From the NCBI GenBank assembly GCA_965222645.1, contig OZ244968.1:2046001-2110000 (forward strand): a DNA stretch of 64,000 nucleotides. The letters are read 5' to 3'. The stretch is from JABDMH01 sp965222645 (lineage in GTDB: Bacteria; Bacteroidota; Bacteroidia; Chitinophagales; Saprospiraceae). Under the pieces are notes generated by a model that ran no database searches, was not told where the DNA came from, and saw nothing but the letters and a program-made list of their open reading frames with translations. Shown piece by piece: positions 43,003 to 51,950 of the stretch. Both the position numbers and the translations under genes were made by a program. Position 1 is the stretch's first letter, and each line of letters starts with the position of its first letter.

Positions 43003-44667
43003 ATGCGATTTTCAAACGAGAATTTCAACAATCTACGCATTATTTACATCCTGTTTCTTTCCATGTATTTTGGATGCAAAACGGGTCCTGAAGACAAATT
43101 TGCAGAAATCAATGTTGCCGATATCGAAGCGCACATAAAAGAACTCTCATCCGATAACTACGAAGGCCGTCAACCCTTTACTCGGGGTGAAGAAAAAACA
43201 GTGACTTATCTGGAAAATCAAATGAGAGAAATCGGTGTTTCTCCCGGAAACGGAAACAGCTTTATTCAAAGAGTTCCCCTTGTAGAAATTACCGGCCACC
43301 CAAGTGAAAGAATGTCATTTGAAAAAAATGATGAGGTCATCGACCTGCAGTATAAAAAAGATTTTGTGGGTTACACGGAACGTATTCAGGAAAACGTAGA
43401 AATAAATAAATCAGAAGTAATTTTTTGTGGCTTCGGTGTAACTGCACCGGAATACAACTGGAATGATTTTGACGGCATGGATGTCGAGGGAAAAACAATT
43501 ATTGTCCTTGTGAATGATCCGGGATTTGGAGGAGATGACGAAAATTTTTTTAAGGGAAACACAATGACTTATTACGGCCGGTGGACATACAAATATGAAG
43601 AAGCAGCAAGAAGAGGAGCGGCCGCAGTACTGATTGTCCACGAGACAACATCAGCTGGCTATCCATGGTTTGTCGTAGAGGGTGCTGGATCAGGAGCTAA
43701 ACTAAACTTACAGCCTGAAGGTAAAAATTTAGATAGCCCAGGCGTGCTGGGTTGGATCTCCCTCGAGGCCACTAAAAAACTATTTGACCATGCGGGCTAC
43801 GACCTCGCAAAAGAAATTCGAGAGGCGAGGACGAACGACTTCAAGCCATTTTCCTTAGGTTATAAAATGTCACACAGCCTGACAAATTCCTATAAATATG
43901 ATGAATCTAAAAATGTAATAGGCATTATCGAAGGTTCCAAAAGACCCGACGAATACATCATCTTCTCCGCACATTGGGACCATTTGGGTATCGGTAAGGT
44001 CGTCGATGGAGATTCGATTTATAATGGAGCGCTTGACAATGGAACCGGGGTGGCCTCTGTACTTTCAATCGCCAAGGCATTTGCCAAAAGTCCCACACCG
44101 CAAAGATCGGTCGTTTTTCTATTTGTTACGGCGGAGGAACAAGGGCTGCTCGGTTCCCAATTTTACGCTGAAAATCCAATTTATCCCGTGGCACAAACTG
44201 TGGCTAATCTCAACCTCGACGGAATGAATGTCCTCGGTCCGATGAATTATTTGACGATCACCGGCATCGGTCATTCTGATCTCGATGATTATGCCTCAGA
44301 AATTGCCGGAAAGCAAGGGAGAAAAATCCTTCCTGACCAGGAACCTGAAAAGGGATATTTCTTCCGCTCTGACCATTTTAATTTCGCAAAGGTCGGCATA
44401 CCTGCACTTTATGCAAAAGGAGCATTTGAGCATGCAGAACACGGAAGTAAATATGTGGAAGAAAAAAGGGCTGAATACGTCGCCGCTAATTACCATCAAC
44501 CCAGCGATGAATATAGCCCAGAAGAATGGGACCTGAGAGGAATCGAACAAGACGCAACTTTCTACTTAAATGTTGCCCGGAAGCTGGCATCCGAACAAAC
44601 TTTTCCGAAATGGAAAGATGGATCCGAGTTTAAAGCTGCTCGAGAAAAATCCCTTCTAAAAAATTAG
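43003..44667 (+). CDS. M28-family peptidase lipoprotein with PA domain
   Basis: 554 aa; lipobox SMYFGC (residue 25). A PA domain at about 130-260 (VIFCGFGVTAPEYNWNDFDG) is followed by the M28 core: FSAHWDHLG (His), GALDNGTGVASVL (bridging Asp), VTAEEQGLLGSQFY (Glu-Glu), NLNLDGMN (Asp) and ANYHQPSDEY (His). All ligands are present, so it should be an active zinc aminopeptidase on the outer surface or in the periplasm. The sequence differs strongly from the M28 at 38704, so it is not a recent duplicate. Confidence 0.92.
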   Translation: MRFSNENFNNLRIIYILFLSMYFGCKTGPEDKFAEINVADIEAHIKELSSDNYEGRQPFTRGEEKTVTYLENQMREIGVSPGNGNSFIQRVPLVEITGHPSERMSFEKNDEVIDLQYKKDFVGYTERIQENVEINKSEVIFCGFGVTAPEYNWNDFDGMDVEGKTIIVLVNDPGFGGDDENFFKGNTMTYYGRWTYKYEEAARRGAAAVLIVHETTSAGYPWFVVEGAGSGAKLNLQPEGKNLDSPGVLGWISLEATKKLFDHAGYDLAKEIREARTNDFKPFSLGYKMSHSLTNSYKYDESKNVIGIIEGSKRPDEYIIFSAHWDHLGIGKVVDGDSIYNGALDNGTGVASVLSIAKAFAKSPTPQRSVVFLFVTAEEQGLLGSQFYAENPIYPVAQTVANLNLDGMNVLGPMNYLTITGIGHSDLDDYASEIAGKQGRKILPDQEPEKGYFFRSDHFNFAKVGIPALYAKGAFEHAEHGSKYVEEKRAEYVAANYHQPSDEYSPEEWDLRGIEQDATFYLNVARKLASEQTFPKWKDGSEFKAAREKSLLKN

Positions 44668-44690
44668 TCACGAAAAATAAAACTTGAAAA

Positions 44691-45218
44691 ATGGACCTTG
44701 AAAAAATGAAGTACCCCATCGGCAGGTTTTCCTATCCCGATTCCTTTAATGCAAAAGATATCGAACTCTGGATTAACGAAATCGAGGCCGCTCCCCGGAA
44801 ATACAAAGCACTCGTACAAGATTTTCCAAAAAGCAACCTCGACAAGCAGTATAGGGAGGATGGTTGGTCTGCAAGACAAATTCTCCATCATGTACCTGTG
44901 AGCCACATTCAGGCCTTTTGCAGATTTAAATGGGTATTGACTGAAGAAGGTCCAACCACGATAAAACCATATATGGAAAACAAGTGGGCTGAATTGCCCG
45001 ATGTCGCTCACACTCCGGTGGAGGTCTCACTCCAACTCTTAGAAGCAATTCATCAGCGCTGGGTCATTTTGATGCGACATATGGATCTATCGGAGTTTGA
45101 CCTTTTTTATATACATCCGGAATACGGTAAAAAATTTGCTCTCGGTGCGGCAAGCAAACTGTACGCCTGGCATGGAGCACACCATCTGGCTCATCTCCAA
45201 CTGATTGCAGGCAAATAA
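44691..45218 (+). CDS. YfiT/BstA-like DinB-superfamily putative thiol transferase
   Basis: 175 aa four-helix DinB fold. It opens MKYPIGRFSYPDSFNAKDIE, as in the YfiT/BstA group, with metal-ligand candidates in SARQILHHVPVSH and the closing YAWHGAHHLAHLQLI. Family members are nickel- or zinc-dependent S-transferases or hydrolases acting on bacillithiol conjugates. It lies 23 bp after the M28 gene, so co-transcription is likely, though no functional link is evident. Confidence 0.85.
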   Translation: MDLEKMKYPIGRFSYPDSFNAKDIELWINEIEAAPRKYKALVQDFPKSNLDKQYREDGWSARQILHHVPVSHIQAFCRFKWVLTEEGPTTIKPYMENKWAELPDVAHTPVEVSLQLLEAIHQRWVILMRHMDLSEFDLFYIHPEYGKKFALGAASKLYAWHGAHHLAHLQLIAGK

Positions 45219-45389
45219 TATGCTGTTACAGTCGATCCTGCCTTTGATAACTTACCAAAGACCAGCAGCTCATCACTGTACTTGATAATAAACGAAGAAC
45301 CCCCTGCACAATCGATTGCAAAACGATTTTTTTTGTAGCTTAACCATCGATAATCCGCATACGAATTAGGGTACAAGAGAAGACCAAAG

Positions 45390-46799
45390 ATGAAACCGTT
45401 TTTAGATGAGAACTTTCTACTCGAAACCAAAACCGCTCAGACCTTATATCACAACTTTGCCAGAGAATGTCCGATTATCGATTACCATTGCCACCTGCCT
45501 CCCGATGAAATTGCTTCCAATCATCAATTTGCCAACTTAACAGAGGTTTGGCTTAAAGGAGATCATTACAAATGGCGAGCCATGCGCACCCTGGGTGTTG
45601 ACGAGGATTTGATCACTGGCGAGGCTTCCGATTTTGATAAATTCTCAGCTTGGGCTCAATGTGTTCCCTATACACTTCGCAATCCCCTGTATCACTGGAC
45701 TCACCTTGAATTACGCCGTTACTTCAATATCGATGATATCCTCGATAAGTCGACGGCAAAAAAAACTTTTGATGTTGCTACAGCTTTATTGCAAGAATCC
45801 AATCACAGGGTACACGGTTTGTTGAAAAAAATGAATGTCAAAGTGATTTGTACCACTGATGATCCTGTTGACGATCTGCAACATCACCAGGCAATAGCCA
45901 CCTCGGATTTTGGGATTACGGTGCTACCTGCTTTCCGTCCTGATCAATGTTTGGCAATCCAGGATGAAGAGGGATTTGGTAAGTACTTGCAAAAACTTGG
46001 TGATTCAGCCGGTATTTATATCGCCACGCTTGAAGATCTCTATGCAGCATTACAAAATCGGATGCTCTATTTTGCAGAGCATGGGTGCAGTCTGAGCGAT
46101 CATGGACTCGAAAAGATCTACGCCGACGACTTCAGTGATGACCAGGCAGATGAAATTCTTCAACGGCGGCTGAAGCGCCTACCGGTATCTCAGGACGAAA
46201 TGTATATTTATAAGTCTGCTGTCCTCCATTTCTTGGGGACGAAATATCATGAATATGGATGGGTTCAACAGTTTCATATCGGGGCGCTTCGCAATAACAA
46301 TAGCCGAATGGAAAAGAAATTGGGCCCAAATACGGGATTTGATTCTATCGGTGATTGGAGACAGGCTTCTTCCCTGGCTAAGTTTCTAAACCGCCTTGAT
46401 CAGCAGGACCAATTGGCTAAGACAATTTTATACAATTTAAATCCGGCGGACAATGCCACGTTGGCTTCAATGATAGGAAACTTCAATGATGGATCAGCAA
46501 GAGGAAAAATACAATTTGGATCAGGATGGTGGTTTTTGGATCAAAAGGATGGTATGGAAGATCAAATGAATACGTTGTCTAACATGGGCTTGCTCAGTTG
46601 TTTTGTGGGAATGCTCACTGATAGTCGCAGTTTTTTATCTTACCCTCGACATGAATATTTCAGGAGAATACTCTGCAATTTGTTCGGCCGCGATATCGAG
46701 AACGGATTGTTGCCAGCAGATATCGATTGGACTGGCAAAATAATTACAGATATATGCTATCAAAACGCCTGTGATTATTTTGATTTTTCAAAAAAGTAG
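45390..46799 (+). CDS. uxaC: Glucuronate/galacturonate isomerase
   Basis: 469 aa, the normal length. Hallmarks are the N-terminal metal motif YHCHLPPDEIA, KWRAMRTLGVDEDLITG, LKKMNVKVICTTDDPVDDL, FHIGALRNNNSRM, SARGKIQFGSGWWFLDQKDG and the C-terminal YPRHEYFRRILCNLFGRDIE. It converts glucuronate to fructuronate (and galacturonate to tagaturonate), the first step of the Ashwell pathway. It heads the plus-strand run uxaC-kdgK-aldolase-TRAP; kdgK starts 2 bp after its stop. Confidence 0.97.
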   Translation: MKPFLDENFLLETKTAQTLYHNFARECPIIDYHCHLPPDEIASNHQFANLTEVWLKGDHYKWRAMRTLGVDEDLITGEASDFDKFSAWAQCVPYTLRNPLYHWTHLELRRYFNIDDILDKSTAKKTFDVATALLQESNHRVHGLLKKMNVKVICTTDDPVDDLQHHQAIATSDFGITVLPAFRPDQCLAIQDEEGFGKYLQKLGDSAGIYIATLEDLYAALQNRMLYFAEHGCSLSDHGLEKIYADDFSDDQADEILQRRLKRLPVSQDEMYIYKSAVLHFLGTKYHEYGWVQQFHIGALRNNNSRMEKKLGPNTGFDSIGDWRQASSLAKFLNRLDQQDQLAKTILYNLNPADNATLASMIGNFNDGSARGKIQFGSGWWFLDQKDGMEDQMNTLSNMGLLSCFVGMLTDSRSFLSYPRHEYFRRILCNLFGRDIENGLLPADIDWTGKIITDICYQNACDYFDFSKK

Positions 46800-46801
46800 C
46801 C

Positions 46802-47842
46802 ATGGATAAAAAAGTAGTGACTTTTGGGGAAATTATGTTGCGCCTCACTCCTCCCGGTAATAAAAGATTTTCTCAGACACAATCTTTCGAGGTGATCTAT
46901 GGTGGTGGCGAAAGCAATGTGGCTGTTTCATTGGCTAATTATGGTATCCCTGTGGATTTTGTGACTCGCCTACCCAAAAATGATATCGGTGAATGTGCGC
47001 TCATGGAAATGAGAAAAAGAAATGTAGGCATAAATAAAATCATTTGGGGAGGAGAGCGACTGGGCATCTATTTTTTGGAAATGGGCGCAATATCAAGGGG
47101 AAGCAAGGTGATTTATGACAGAGCTCATTCGGCAATATCGCAGATAAAGCCTGGCATGATAGACTGGACATCAGTTTTCGAAGATGCACACTGGTTTCAC
47201 TGGACAGGTATTACACCTGCCATTTCTCAAGGAGCAGCTGATGCTACCTTGGAGGCCCTGGAGGAAGCCAGTAAACGGGGACTAACCATATCGACCGATC
47301 TGAATTTTCGGAAAAAACTCTGGAAATACGGAAAGGAGTCACAAGAAATAATGCCCGAGTTGGTCTCGCACTGCGATATAATTCTGGGCAATGAGGAGGA
47401 TGCTGAAAAACACTTTGGTATCCATCCGAAAGGCATAGATGTAACAAAAGGACACTCGATGGATGCCGGCGCTTACCGTTCGGTCTGTGAGCAACTCATC
47501 GAGAGATTTCCAAAATGCAAGAAAGCGATTGTCACTCTGCGGGGATCGATTAGCGCTTCACACAATACGTGGTCGGGTGTACTCTATGATGGCAGCATAC
47601 TATATCAGGCGCCCACCTTCCAGATCACGCATATCGTAGATCGGGTGGGAGGAGGTGATAGCTTTATGGGCGGATTGATATATGGTCTACTTACGTACCC
47701 GGACCAGGATCAAATGGCATTGGATTTTGCAGTGGCGGCTTCTGCCTTAAAACATACGATTTATGGCGATGCAAATCTTGTGACTGTAGATGAGGTTGTA
47801 AAATTAGTGAGTGGTGATGCGAGTGGAAGGGTAAGTAGGTAG
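46802..47842 (+). CDS. kdgK: 2-keto-3-deoxygluconate kinase (PfkB family)
   Basis: A 346-aa ribokinase-like sugar kinase. It shows an N-terminal VTFGEIMLRLTPPGNKRFSQ, the substrate motif YGGGESNVAVSLANYG, DLNFRKKLW, and the anion-hole/catalytic motif RVGGGDSFMGGL with the general-base Asp. It phosphorylates KDG to KDPG for the aldolase encoded next. The last codons (SGDASGRVSR) run into the repeat array (GTAAGTAGGTAG), so the array may have supplied the present stop codon. Confidence 0.92.
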   Translation: MDKKVVTFGEIMLRLTPPGNKRFSQTQSFEVIYGGGESNVAVSLANYGIPVDFVTRLPKNDIGECALMEMRKRNVGINKIIWGGERLGIYFLEMGAISRGSKVIYDRAHSAISQIKPGMIDWTSVFEDAHWFHWTGITPAISQGAADATLEALEEASKRGLTISTDLNFRKKLWKYGKESQEIMPELVSHCDIILGNEEDAEKHFGIHPKGIDVTKGHSMDAGAYRSVCEQLIERFPKCKKAIVTLRGSISASHNTWSGVLYDGSILYQAPTFQITHIVDRVGGGDSFMGGLIYGLLTYPDQDQMALDFAVAASALKHTIYGDANLVTVDEVVKLVSGDASGRVSR

Positions 47843-48436
47843 GGAAGTAGGGAATTAGGAAAGTAGGAAAGTAGGAAAGTAGGGATTCCCAAGCCCGAAG
47901 TGAAACGCAGGGATTGGCAAGCCCGGGAATTAGGGAAGTAGGGATTCCCAAGCCCGGAGTAAAACGCAGGGATTGGTAAGCCCGGGAAGTAGGTAGTAGG
48001 GATTCCCAAGCCCGGAGTGAAACGCAGGGATTGGCAAGCCCGGGAATTAGGGAAGTAGGGAAGTAGGAAAGTAGGAAAGTAGGAAAGTAGGAAAGTAGGG
48101 ATTCCCAAGCCCGGGAAGTAGGGAAGTAGGAATTCCCAAGCCCGAAGTGAAACGCAGGGATTGGCAAGCCCGGGAAGTATGAAAGTAGGGATTCCCAAGC
48201 CCGAAGTGAAACGCAGGGATTGGCAAGCCCGGGAAGTAGGGAAGTAGGAAAGTAGGAAAGTAGGAAAGTAGGGAAGTATGAAAGTAGGGATTCCCAAGCC
48301 CGGGAAGTAGGGAAGTAGGAATTCCCAAGCCCGGAGTGAAACGCAGGGATTGGCAAGCCCGGGAATTAGGAAAGTAGGGATTCCCAAGCCCGAAGTGAAG
48401 CGCAGGGATTGGCAAGCCCGGGAAGTAGGGAAGAGT
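47843..48436. repeat. Composite array of 44-bp cores and 9-bp spacer repeats between kdgK and the aldolase gene
   Basis: Seven full cores start near 47884, 47943, 48001, 48131, 48190, 48320 and 48379. Each reads GATTCCCAAGCCCG, then RAGTGAAACGCAGG, then GATTGGCAAGCCCG and GG, so it holds two near-identical 14-mers. Two truncated cores (GATTCCCAAGCCCGGG) lie at 48100 and 48289. Between cores are 1-6 copies of a 9-mer (GGAAGTAGG, GAAAGTAGG, GGAATTAGG, GAAGTATGA). The complementary strand has few stops, so all three of its frames stay open over most of the array and would encode Pro/Leu/Phe/Gly-rich repeats. These look artefactual. Confidence 0.92.
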
Positions 48437-48459
48437 ATTTTATTGATATTAAATAATCG

Positions 48460-49134
48460 ATGGCAAAATATAGTAGAATTGATGTAATTAATGCGATGCA
48501 TCAAACGGGCATGGTTCCGCTTTTTTATCATCCAGATATTGAGACTGGAAAAAAAATAATTAAAGCGTGTTATGATGGAGGTGCTTCAGTATTGGAATTT
48601 ACAAATAGGGGAGATTTTGCGCACGAAGTATTTGGGGAATTAAATAAATATGCGCTGGAGCAACTCCCCGGAATGATATTAGGTGTGGGATCTGTACCTG
48701 ATGCCGGCACTGCAAGTTTATACATCCAGCTGGGAGCCAATTTTATCGTCAGTCCTTCATTGCGGGAAGATCTTGCAGCAGTGTGCAATCGCCGGAAAAT
48801 ACCCTGGTCACCCGGTTGTGGATCTCTTTCTGAGATCGGAAGAGCCGAAGAGCTCGGATGTGAAATCGTCAAACTCTTTCCGGGTGGCACCCTGGGACCT
48901 GATTTCGTGAAGGCAATTCGAGGGCCACAACCCTGGACCTCAATCATGCCCACGGGCGGAGTGGCTCCCACCAAAGAAAGTCTCTCCAGGTGGTTTAGTG
49001 CCGGAGTTGTTTGTGTAGGTATGGGTTCTAAATTAATCTCTAAAGAAATTATTAGAGATCAGGATTTTAAATCCCTGGAAAAGAATGTACGGGCAGCTCT
49101 TGAGCTCATTCAAATCATAAAAGAAAATGATTGA
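48460..49134 (+). CDS. eda: KDPG/KHG aldolase
   Basis: A 224-aa class I aldolase splitting 2-keto-3-deoxy-6-phosphogluconate into pyruvate and glyceraldehyde-3-phosphate. The active-site Glu is in ASVLEFTNRGD, the Schiff-base Lys in CEIVKLFPGGTLGP, and the phosphate motif is IMPTGGVAP. Start ATG 48460 gives MAKYSRIDVINAMHQTGMVP. It follows kdgK but is separated from it by the ~600-bp repeat array. A second aldolase of the family is encoded at 54029-54658. Confidence 0.93.
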   Translation: MAKYSRIDVINAMHQTGMVPLFYHPDIETGKKIIKACYDGGASVLEFTNRGDFAHEVFGELNKYALEQLPGMILGVGSVPDAGTASLYIQLGANFIVSPSLREDLAAVCNRRKIPWSPGCGSLSEIGRAEELGCEIVKLFPGGTLGPDFVKAIRGPQPWTSIMPTGGVAPTKESLSRWFSAGVVCVGMGSKLISKEIIRDQDFKSLEKNVRAALELIQIIKEND

Positions 49135-49203
49135 TCAAAAGTTGAAAGAATATATTAACGGCTGCGGCTCATTATTGTCAAGACAGTCTAAAACAAGCAG
49201 GTG

Positions 49204-50184
49204 ATGCGAAACAAAAGTTCTATTCACTATTGTTGGGCGCTTATTATCATTCTCTGGGGATGCAGCGCGACAAGCAATGTAAAAACAATAAAACTCGCGC
49301 ATGGTTTGGATGTGGCACATCCTGTACACAAAGGCATGGTCTTTATGGCAGAGGAACTGGCGAGAATTTCCCAGGGGAAAATGAAAATGGATATTTATCC
49401 TGCTGGTCAATTGGGTTCCGAACGACAACTCCTCGAATTGCTCCAGATCGGAAGTGTAGACATTACTAAAGTGTCGGCCTCAGCTGTAGAAAACTTCGTT
49501 CCCAACATGAAAGTATTGGGTCTACCCTATATTTTTAAAGGCGAGGAACATCAATGGAAGATACTTTTAGGAGACATTGGAAAAGAATTATTAGAAGACG
49601 GGGAGAAATATTGGTTGCGTGGGTTGTGTTTTTATGATGCGGGCAGCAGGAGTTTTTACACTAAAGACAAACCCGTCAGAACCCCTGACGATTTAAAGGG
49701 CCTAAAAATCCGGGTCATGAATAGTCAGACTGCCATGCAAATGGTAAAATCAATGGGAGGTGCACCCACTCCGATATCATTTGGCGAATTATATACCGCT
49801 TTGCAACAAGGAGTTGTCGATGGCGCAGAAAATAATGCACCGAGTTTTTATACTTCACATCATTATGAAGTATGTAAGTACTACAGTATAGACGAGCACA
49901 CTGCAGTGCCCGATGTATTATTTATCAGTACACACAGCTGGGCTGGCCTCGATAGTCAACAGAAAGCATGGTTGGAAGAAGCTGTTGCAAATTCGGTACC
50001 GGAGCAAAGAAGATTGTGGAAGGAAGCTGATGCCGAGGCGCTGGCAGAGGTACAAAAGGCAGGCGTAGAAATTATTTATCCCGAAAAATCTCCCTTTGCT
50101 GCAAAGGTCTCCGATATTTTTGAAAGCTACAAAGACCAACCAGAGATTTACGATTTAATAAAAAGAATTCAGGCGGTACCATGA
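49204..50184 (+). CDS. dctP: TRAP transporter substrate-binding protein (DctP type, probable hexuronate)
   Basis: 326 aa; the GTG at 49201 directly before the ATG is an alternative start. Lipobox LWGCSAT marks an anchored binding protein. The DctP fold is shown by TIKLAHGLDVAHPVHKGMVF, GQLGSERQLLELLQIGSVDI, LKGLKIRVMNSQTAMQMVKS with the carboxylate-binding Arg, and LQQGVVDGAENNAPSF. Genomic placement after uxaC-kdgK-eda suggests a hexuronate ligand. It overlaps the small permease gene by 4 bp. Confidence 0.93.
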   Translation: MRNKSSIHYCWALIIILWGCSATSNVKTIKLAHGLDVAHPVHKGMVFMAEELARISQGKMKMDIYPAGQLGSERQLLELLQIGSVDITKVSASAVENFVPNMKVLGLPYIFKGEEHQWKILLGDIGKELLEDGEKYWLRGLCFYDAGSRSFYTKDKPVRTPDDLKGLKIRVMNSQTAMQMVKSMGGAPTPISFGELYTALQQGVVDGAENNAPSFYTSHHYEVCKYYSIDEHTAVPDVLFISTHSWAGLDSQQKAWLEEAVANSVPEQRRLWKEADAEALAEVQKAGVEIIYPEKSPFAAKVSDIFESYKDQPEIYDLIKRIQAVP

Positions 50185-50654
50185 GAGCGATAATTGATAG
50201 AGCATTAGAGTGGGTACTTATTGTCCTTATGGCAATAATGACCCTTGACGTGTTATGGGGAGTGTTTACACGCTACATCATTGGTGCTCAGGCTTCCTGG
50301 ACGGAAGAATTAGCCCGTTATTTATTAATATGGATCGGAATCCTGGGCGCCGCATACGCAAGTGGAAAACATCTGCACCTCGCGATAGAGCTATTCCCCG
50401 ATTCACTCCCTCCGGAGAGAAGACGTCGACTTATGGTGCTCATTAATTTTCTTGTGATATTATTTGTTTTTGCTGCCATGGTAATTGGCGGCTCAAGGCT
50501 GGTTTACGTTACAAAGATTCTCGGACAGGAATCCGCAGCATTGGAGTGGCCACTGTGGGCAATCTATACGGTACTTCCCATCAGTGGAATCATAATCATT
50601 TATCATAAAATACACGACACCATCACCGCCACCAGAGCAGATCAGTCCAAATAA
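50181..50654 (+). CDS. dctQ: TRAP transporter small permease (DctQ type)
   Basis: A 157-aa membrane protein with four predicted helices (VLIVLMAIMTLDVLWGVFTR, LLIWIGILGAAYASG, LVILFVFAAMVIGGSRLVYV, LWAIYTVLPISGIIIIYHKI). The DctQ motif ASWTEELARYLLIWIG is intact. It forms the transporter with the DctM subunit encoded 9 bp downstream. Confidence 0.93.
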   Translation: MRAIIDRALEWVLIVLMAIMTLDVLWGVFTRYIIGAQASWTEELARYLLIWIGILGAAYASGKHLHLAIELFPDSLPPERRRRLMVLINFLVILFVFAAMVIGGSRLVYVTKILGQESAALEWPLWAIYTVLPISGIIIIYHKIHDTITATRADQSK

Positions 50655-50663
50655 AAAGATTAA

Positions 50664-51950
50664 ATGGAGATACTTATACTCGTACTTACATTTGTAATCC
50701 TAATCGGGATTGGGATGCCAATCGCATGGAGCATCGGCCTGTCCGGATTACTTACGATTTTAGTGTCCATGCCAGCCATGCCTGCAGTGACTACCGTGGC
50801 CCAGCGCATGGCCACGGGACTGGACAGTTTTGCTCTGCTCGCAATCCCCTTCTTTATACTAGCGGGCCAGATCATGAATCGCGGCGGTATTGCAAAGCGG
50901 CTCATTGATTTTGCAAAATCACTTGTGGGATCTCTCCCCGGAGGTTTGGCCCACGTAAATATTATTGCAGCAATGCTTTTTGGTGCCATATCCGGCAGTG
51001 CTGCTGCGGCAGCCTCGGCTATTGGAGGATTTATGACCAACAGGATGGAAAAAGAAGGATACTCAAGACCATTTTCAGCCGCAATAAATATTACATCCTC
51101 AACTACAGGACTGATCATTCCTCCCAGTAACATCCTTATTGTTTATTCGTTGGCAAGCGGAGGAGCATCTATAGCCGCACTTTTTCTTGCGGGATACCTG
51201 CCCGGAATTATCACCGGATTGTTTTTAATGACAGTGGCAATGGTATGGGCAAAAAGAAAGGGGTTTCCCGTGGGTAGAAGAAGTACTATGGGCGAAATCT
51301 ACCGCTCCTTTGTGAGGGCATTCCCCAGCTTACTTTTACTTGTTGTAGTCATCGGTGGTATTGTCGTGGGTATTTTCACCGCTACAGAAGCCAGTGCTGT
51401 GGCAGTACTTTATTGTCTAATTCTGGCATACCTCTACAAAGAAATAAAGACCACGGATCTCCCTTCAATTTTGATAAATAGTGTAGGCACGACTGCAATT
51501 GTGACATTACTTGTCGCCACCTCCATAAGCATGTCCTGGGTAATGAGTTACGAAAATATTCCTCAAGAAATTACCGATTTATTGCTGGGAATAAGCGACA
51601 ATAAGATTGTGATTTTATTTCTTATCAATCTGATTTTATTATTTGTGGGCATATTTATGGACATGACCCCTGCCGTCTTAATTTTTACACCAATATTTCT
51701 GCCGGTGGTGACTAAATTGGGTATAGATCCCGTGCATTTCGGCATCATCATGGTTATGAATTTATGCATCGGTGTCTGCACGCCACCGGTGGGTTCGGTG
51801 TTATTTATTGGAGTGGGTGTTGCGCAGACTACGATACAGAAAGTGATAAAACCCCTGTTGCCACTTTTTGCAGCTATGCTGATTGCCCTACTACTTACGA
51901 CCTATATCCCGGCCCTAAGTATGTGGTTACCCAGTGTGTTTGGCTTTTAA
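50664..51950 (+). CDS. dctM: TRAP transporter large permease (DctM type)
   Basis: A 428-aa protein with about 12 membrane helices. Family signatures are the N-terminal GIGMPIAWSIGLSGLLTILV, PFFILAGQIMNRGGIAKRLI, AMLFGAISGSAAAAASAIGG, TGLIIPPSNILIVYSLASGG and the C-terminal LCIGVCTPPVGSVLFIGVGV. It is the sodium-coupled translocation channel. Its 3' end overlaps the convergent 207-aa gene by 24 bp. Confidence 0.96.
   Translation: MEILILVLTFVILIGIGMPIAWSIGLSGLLTILVSMPAMPAVTTVAQRMATGLDSFALLAIPFFILAGQIMNRGGIAKRLIDFAKSLVGSLPGGLAHVNIIAAMLFGAISGSAAAAASAIGGFMTNRMEKEGYSRPFSAAINITSSTTGLIIPPSNILIVYSLASGGASIAALFLAGYLPGIITGLFLMTVAMVWAKRKGFPVGRRSTMGEIYRSFVRAFPSLLLLVVVIGGIVVGIFTATEASAVAVLYCLILAYLYKEIKTTDLPSILINSVGTTAIVTLLVATSISMSWVMSYENIPQEITDLLLGISDNKIVILFLINLILLFVGIFMDMTPAVLIFTPIFLPVVTKLGIDPVHFGIIMVMNLCIGVCTPPVGSVLFIGVGVAQTTIQKVIKPLLPLFAAMLIALLLTTYIPALSMWLPSVFGF

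Noticed and set aside
47843..48436. CRISPR array
   Set aside because: The units between repeated cores are themselves repeats of a 9-mer rather than unique spacers, and no cas genes are present.
47691..48531. Minus-strand frames of 122, 221 and 256 codons over the repeat array
   Set aside because: They arise because the repeat units lack stops in that orientation; they overlap each other and kdgK or eda and encode only low-complexity repeats.
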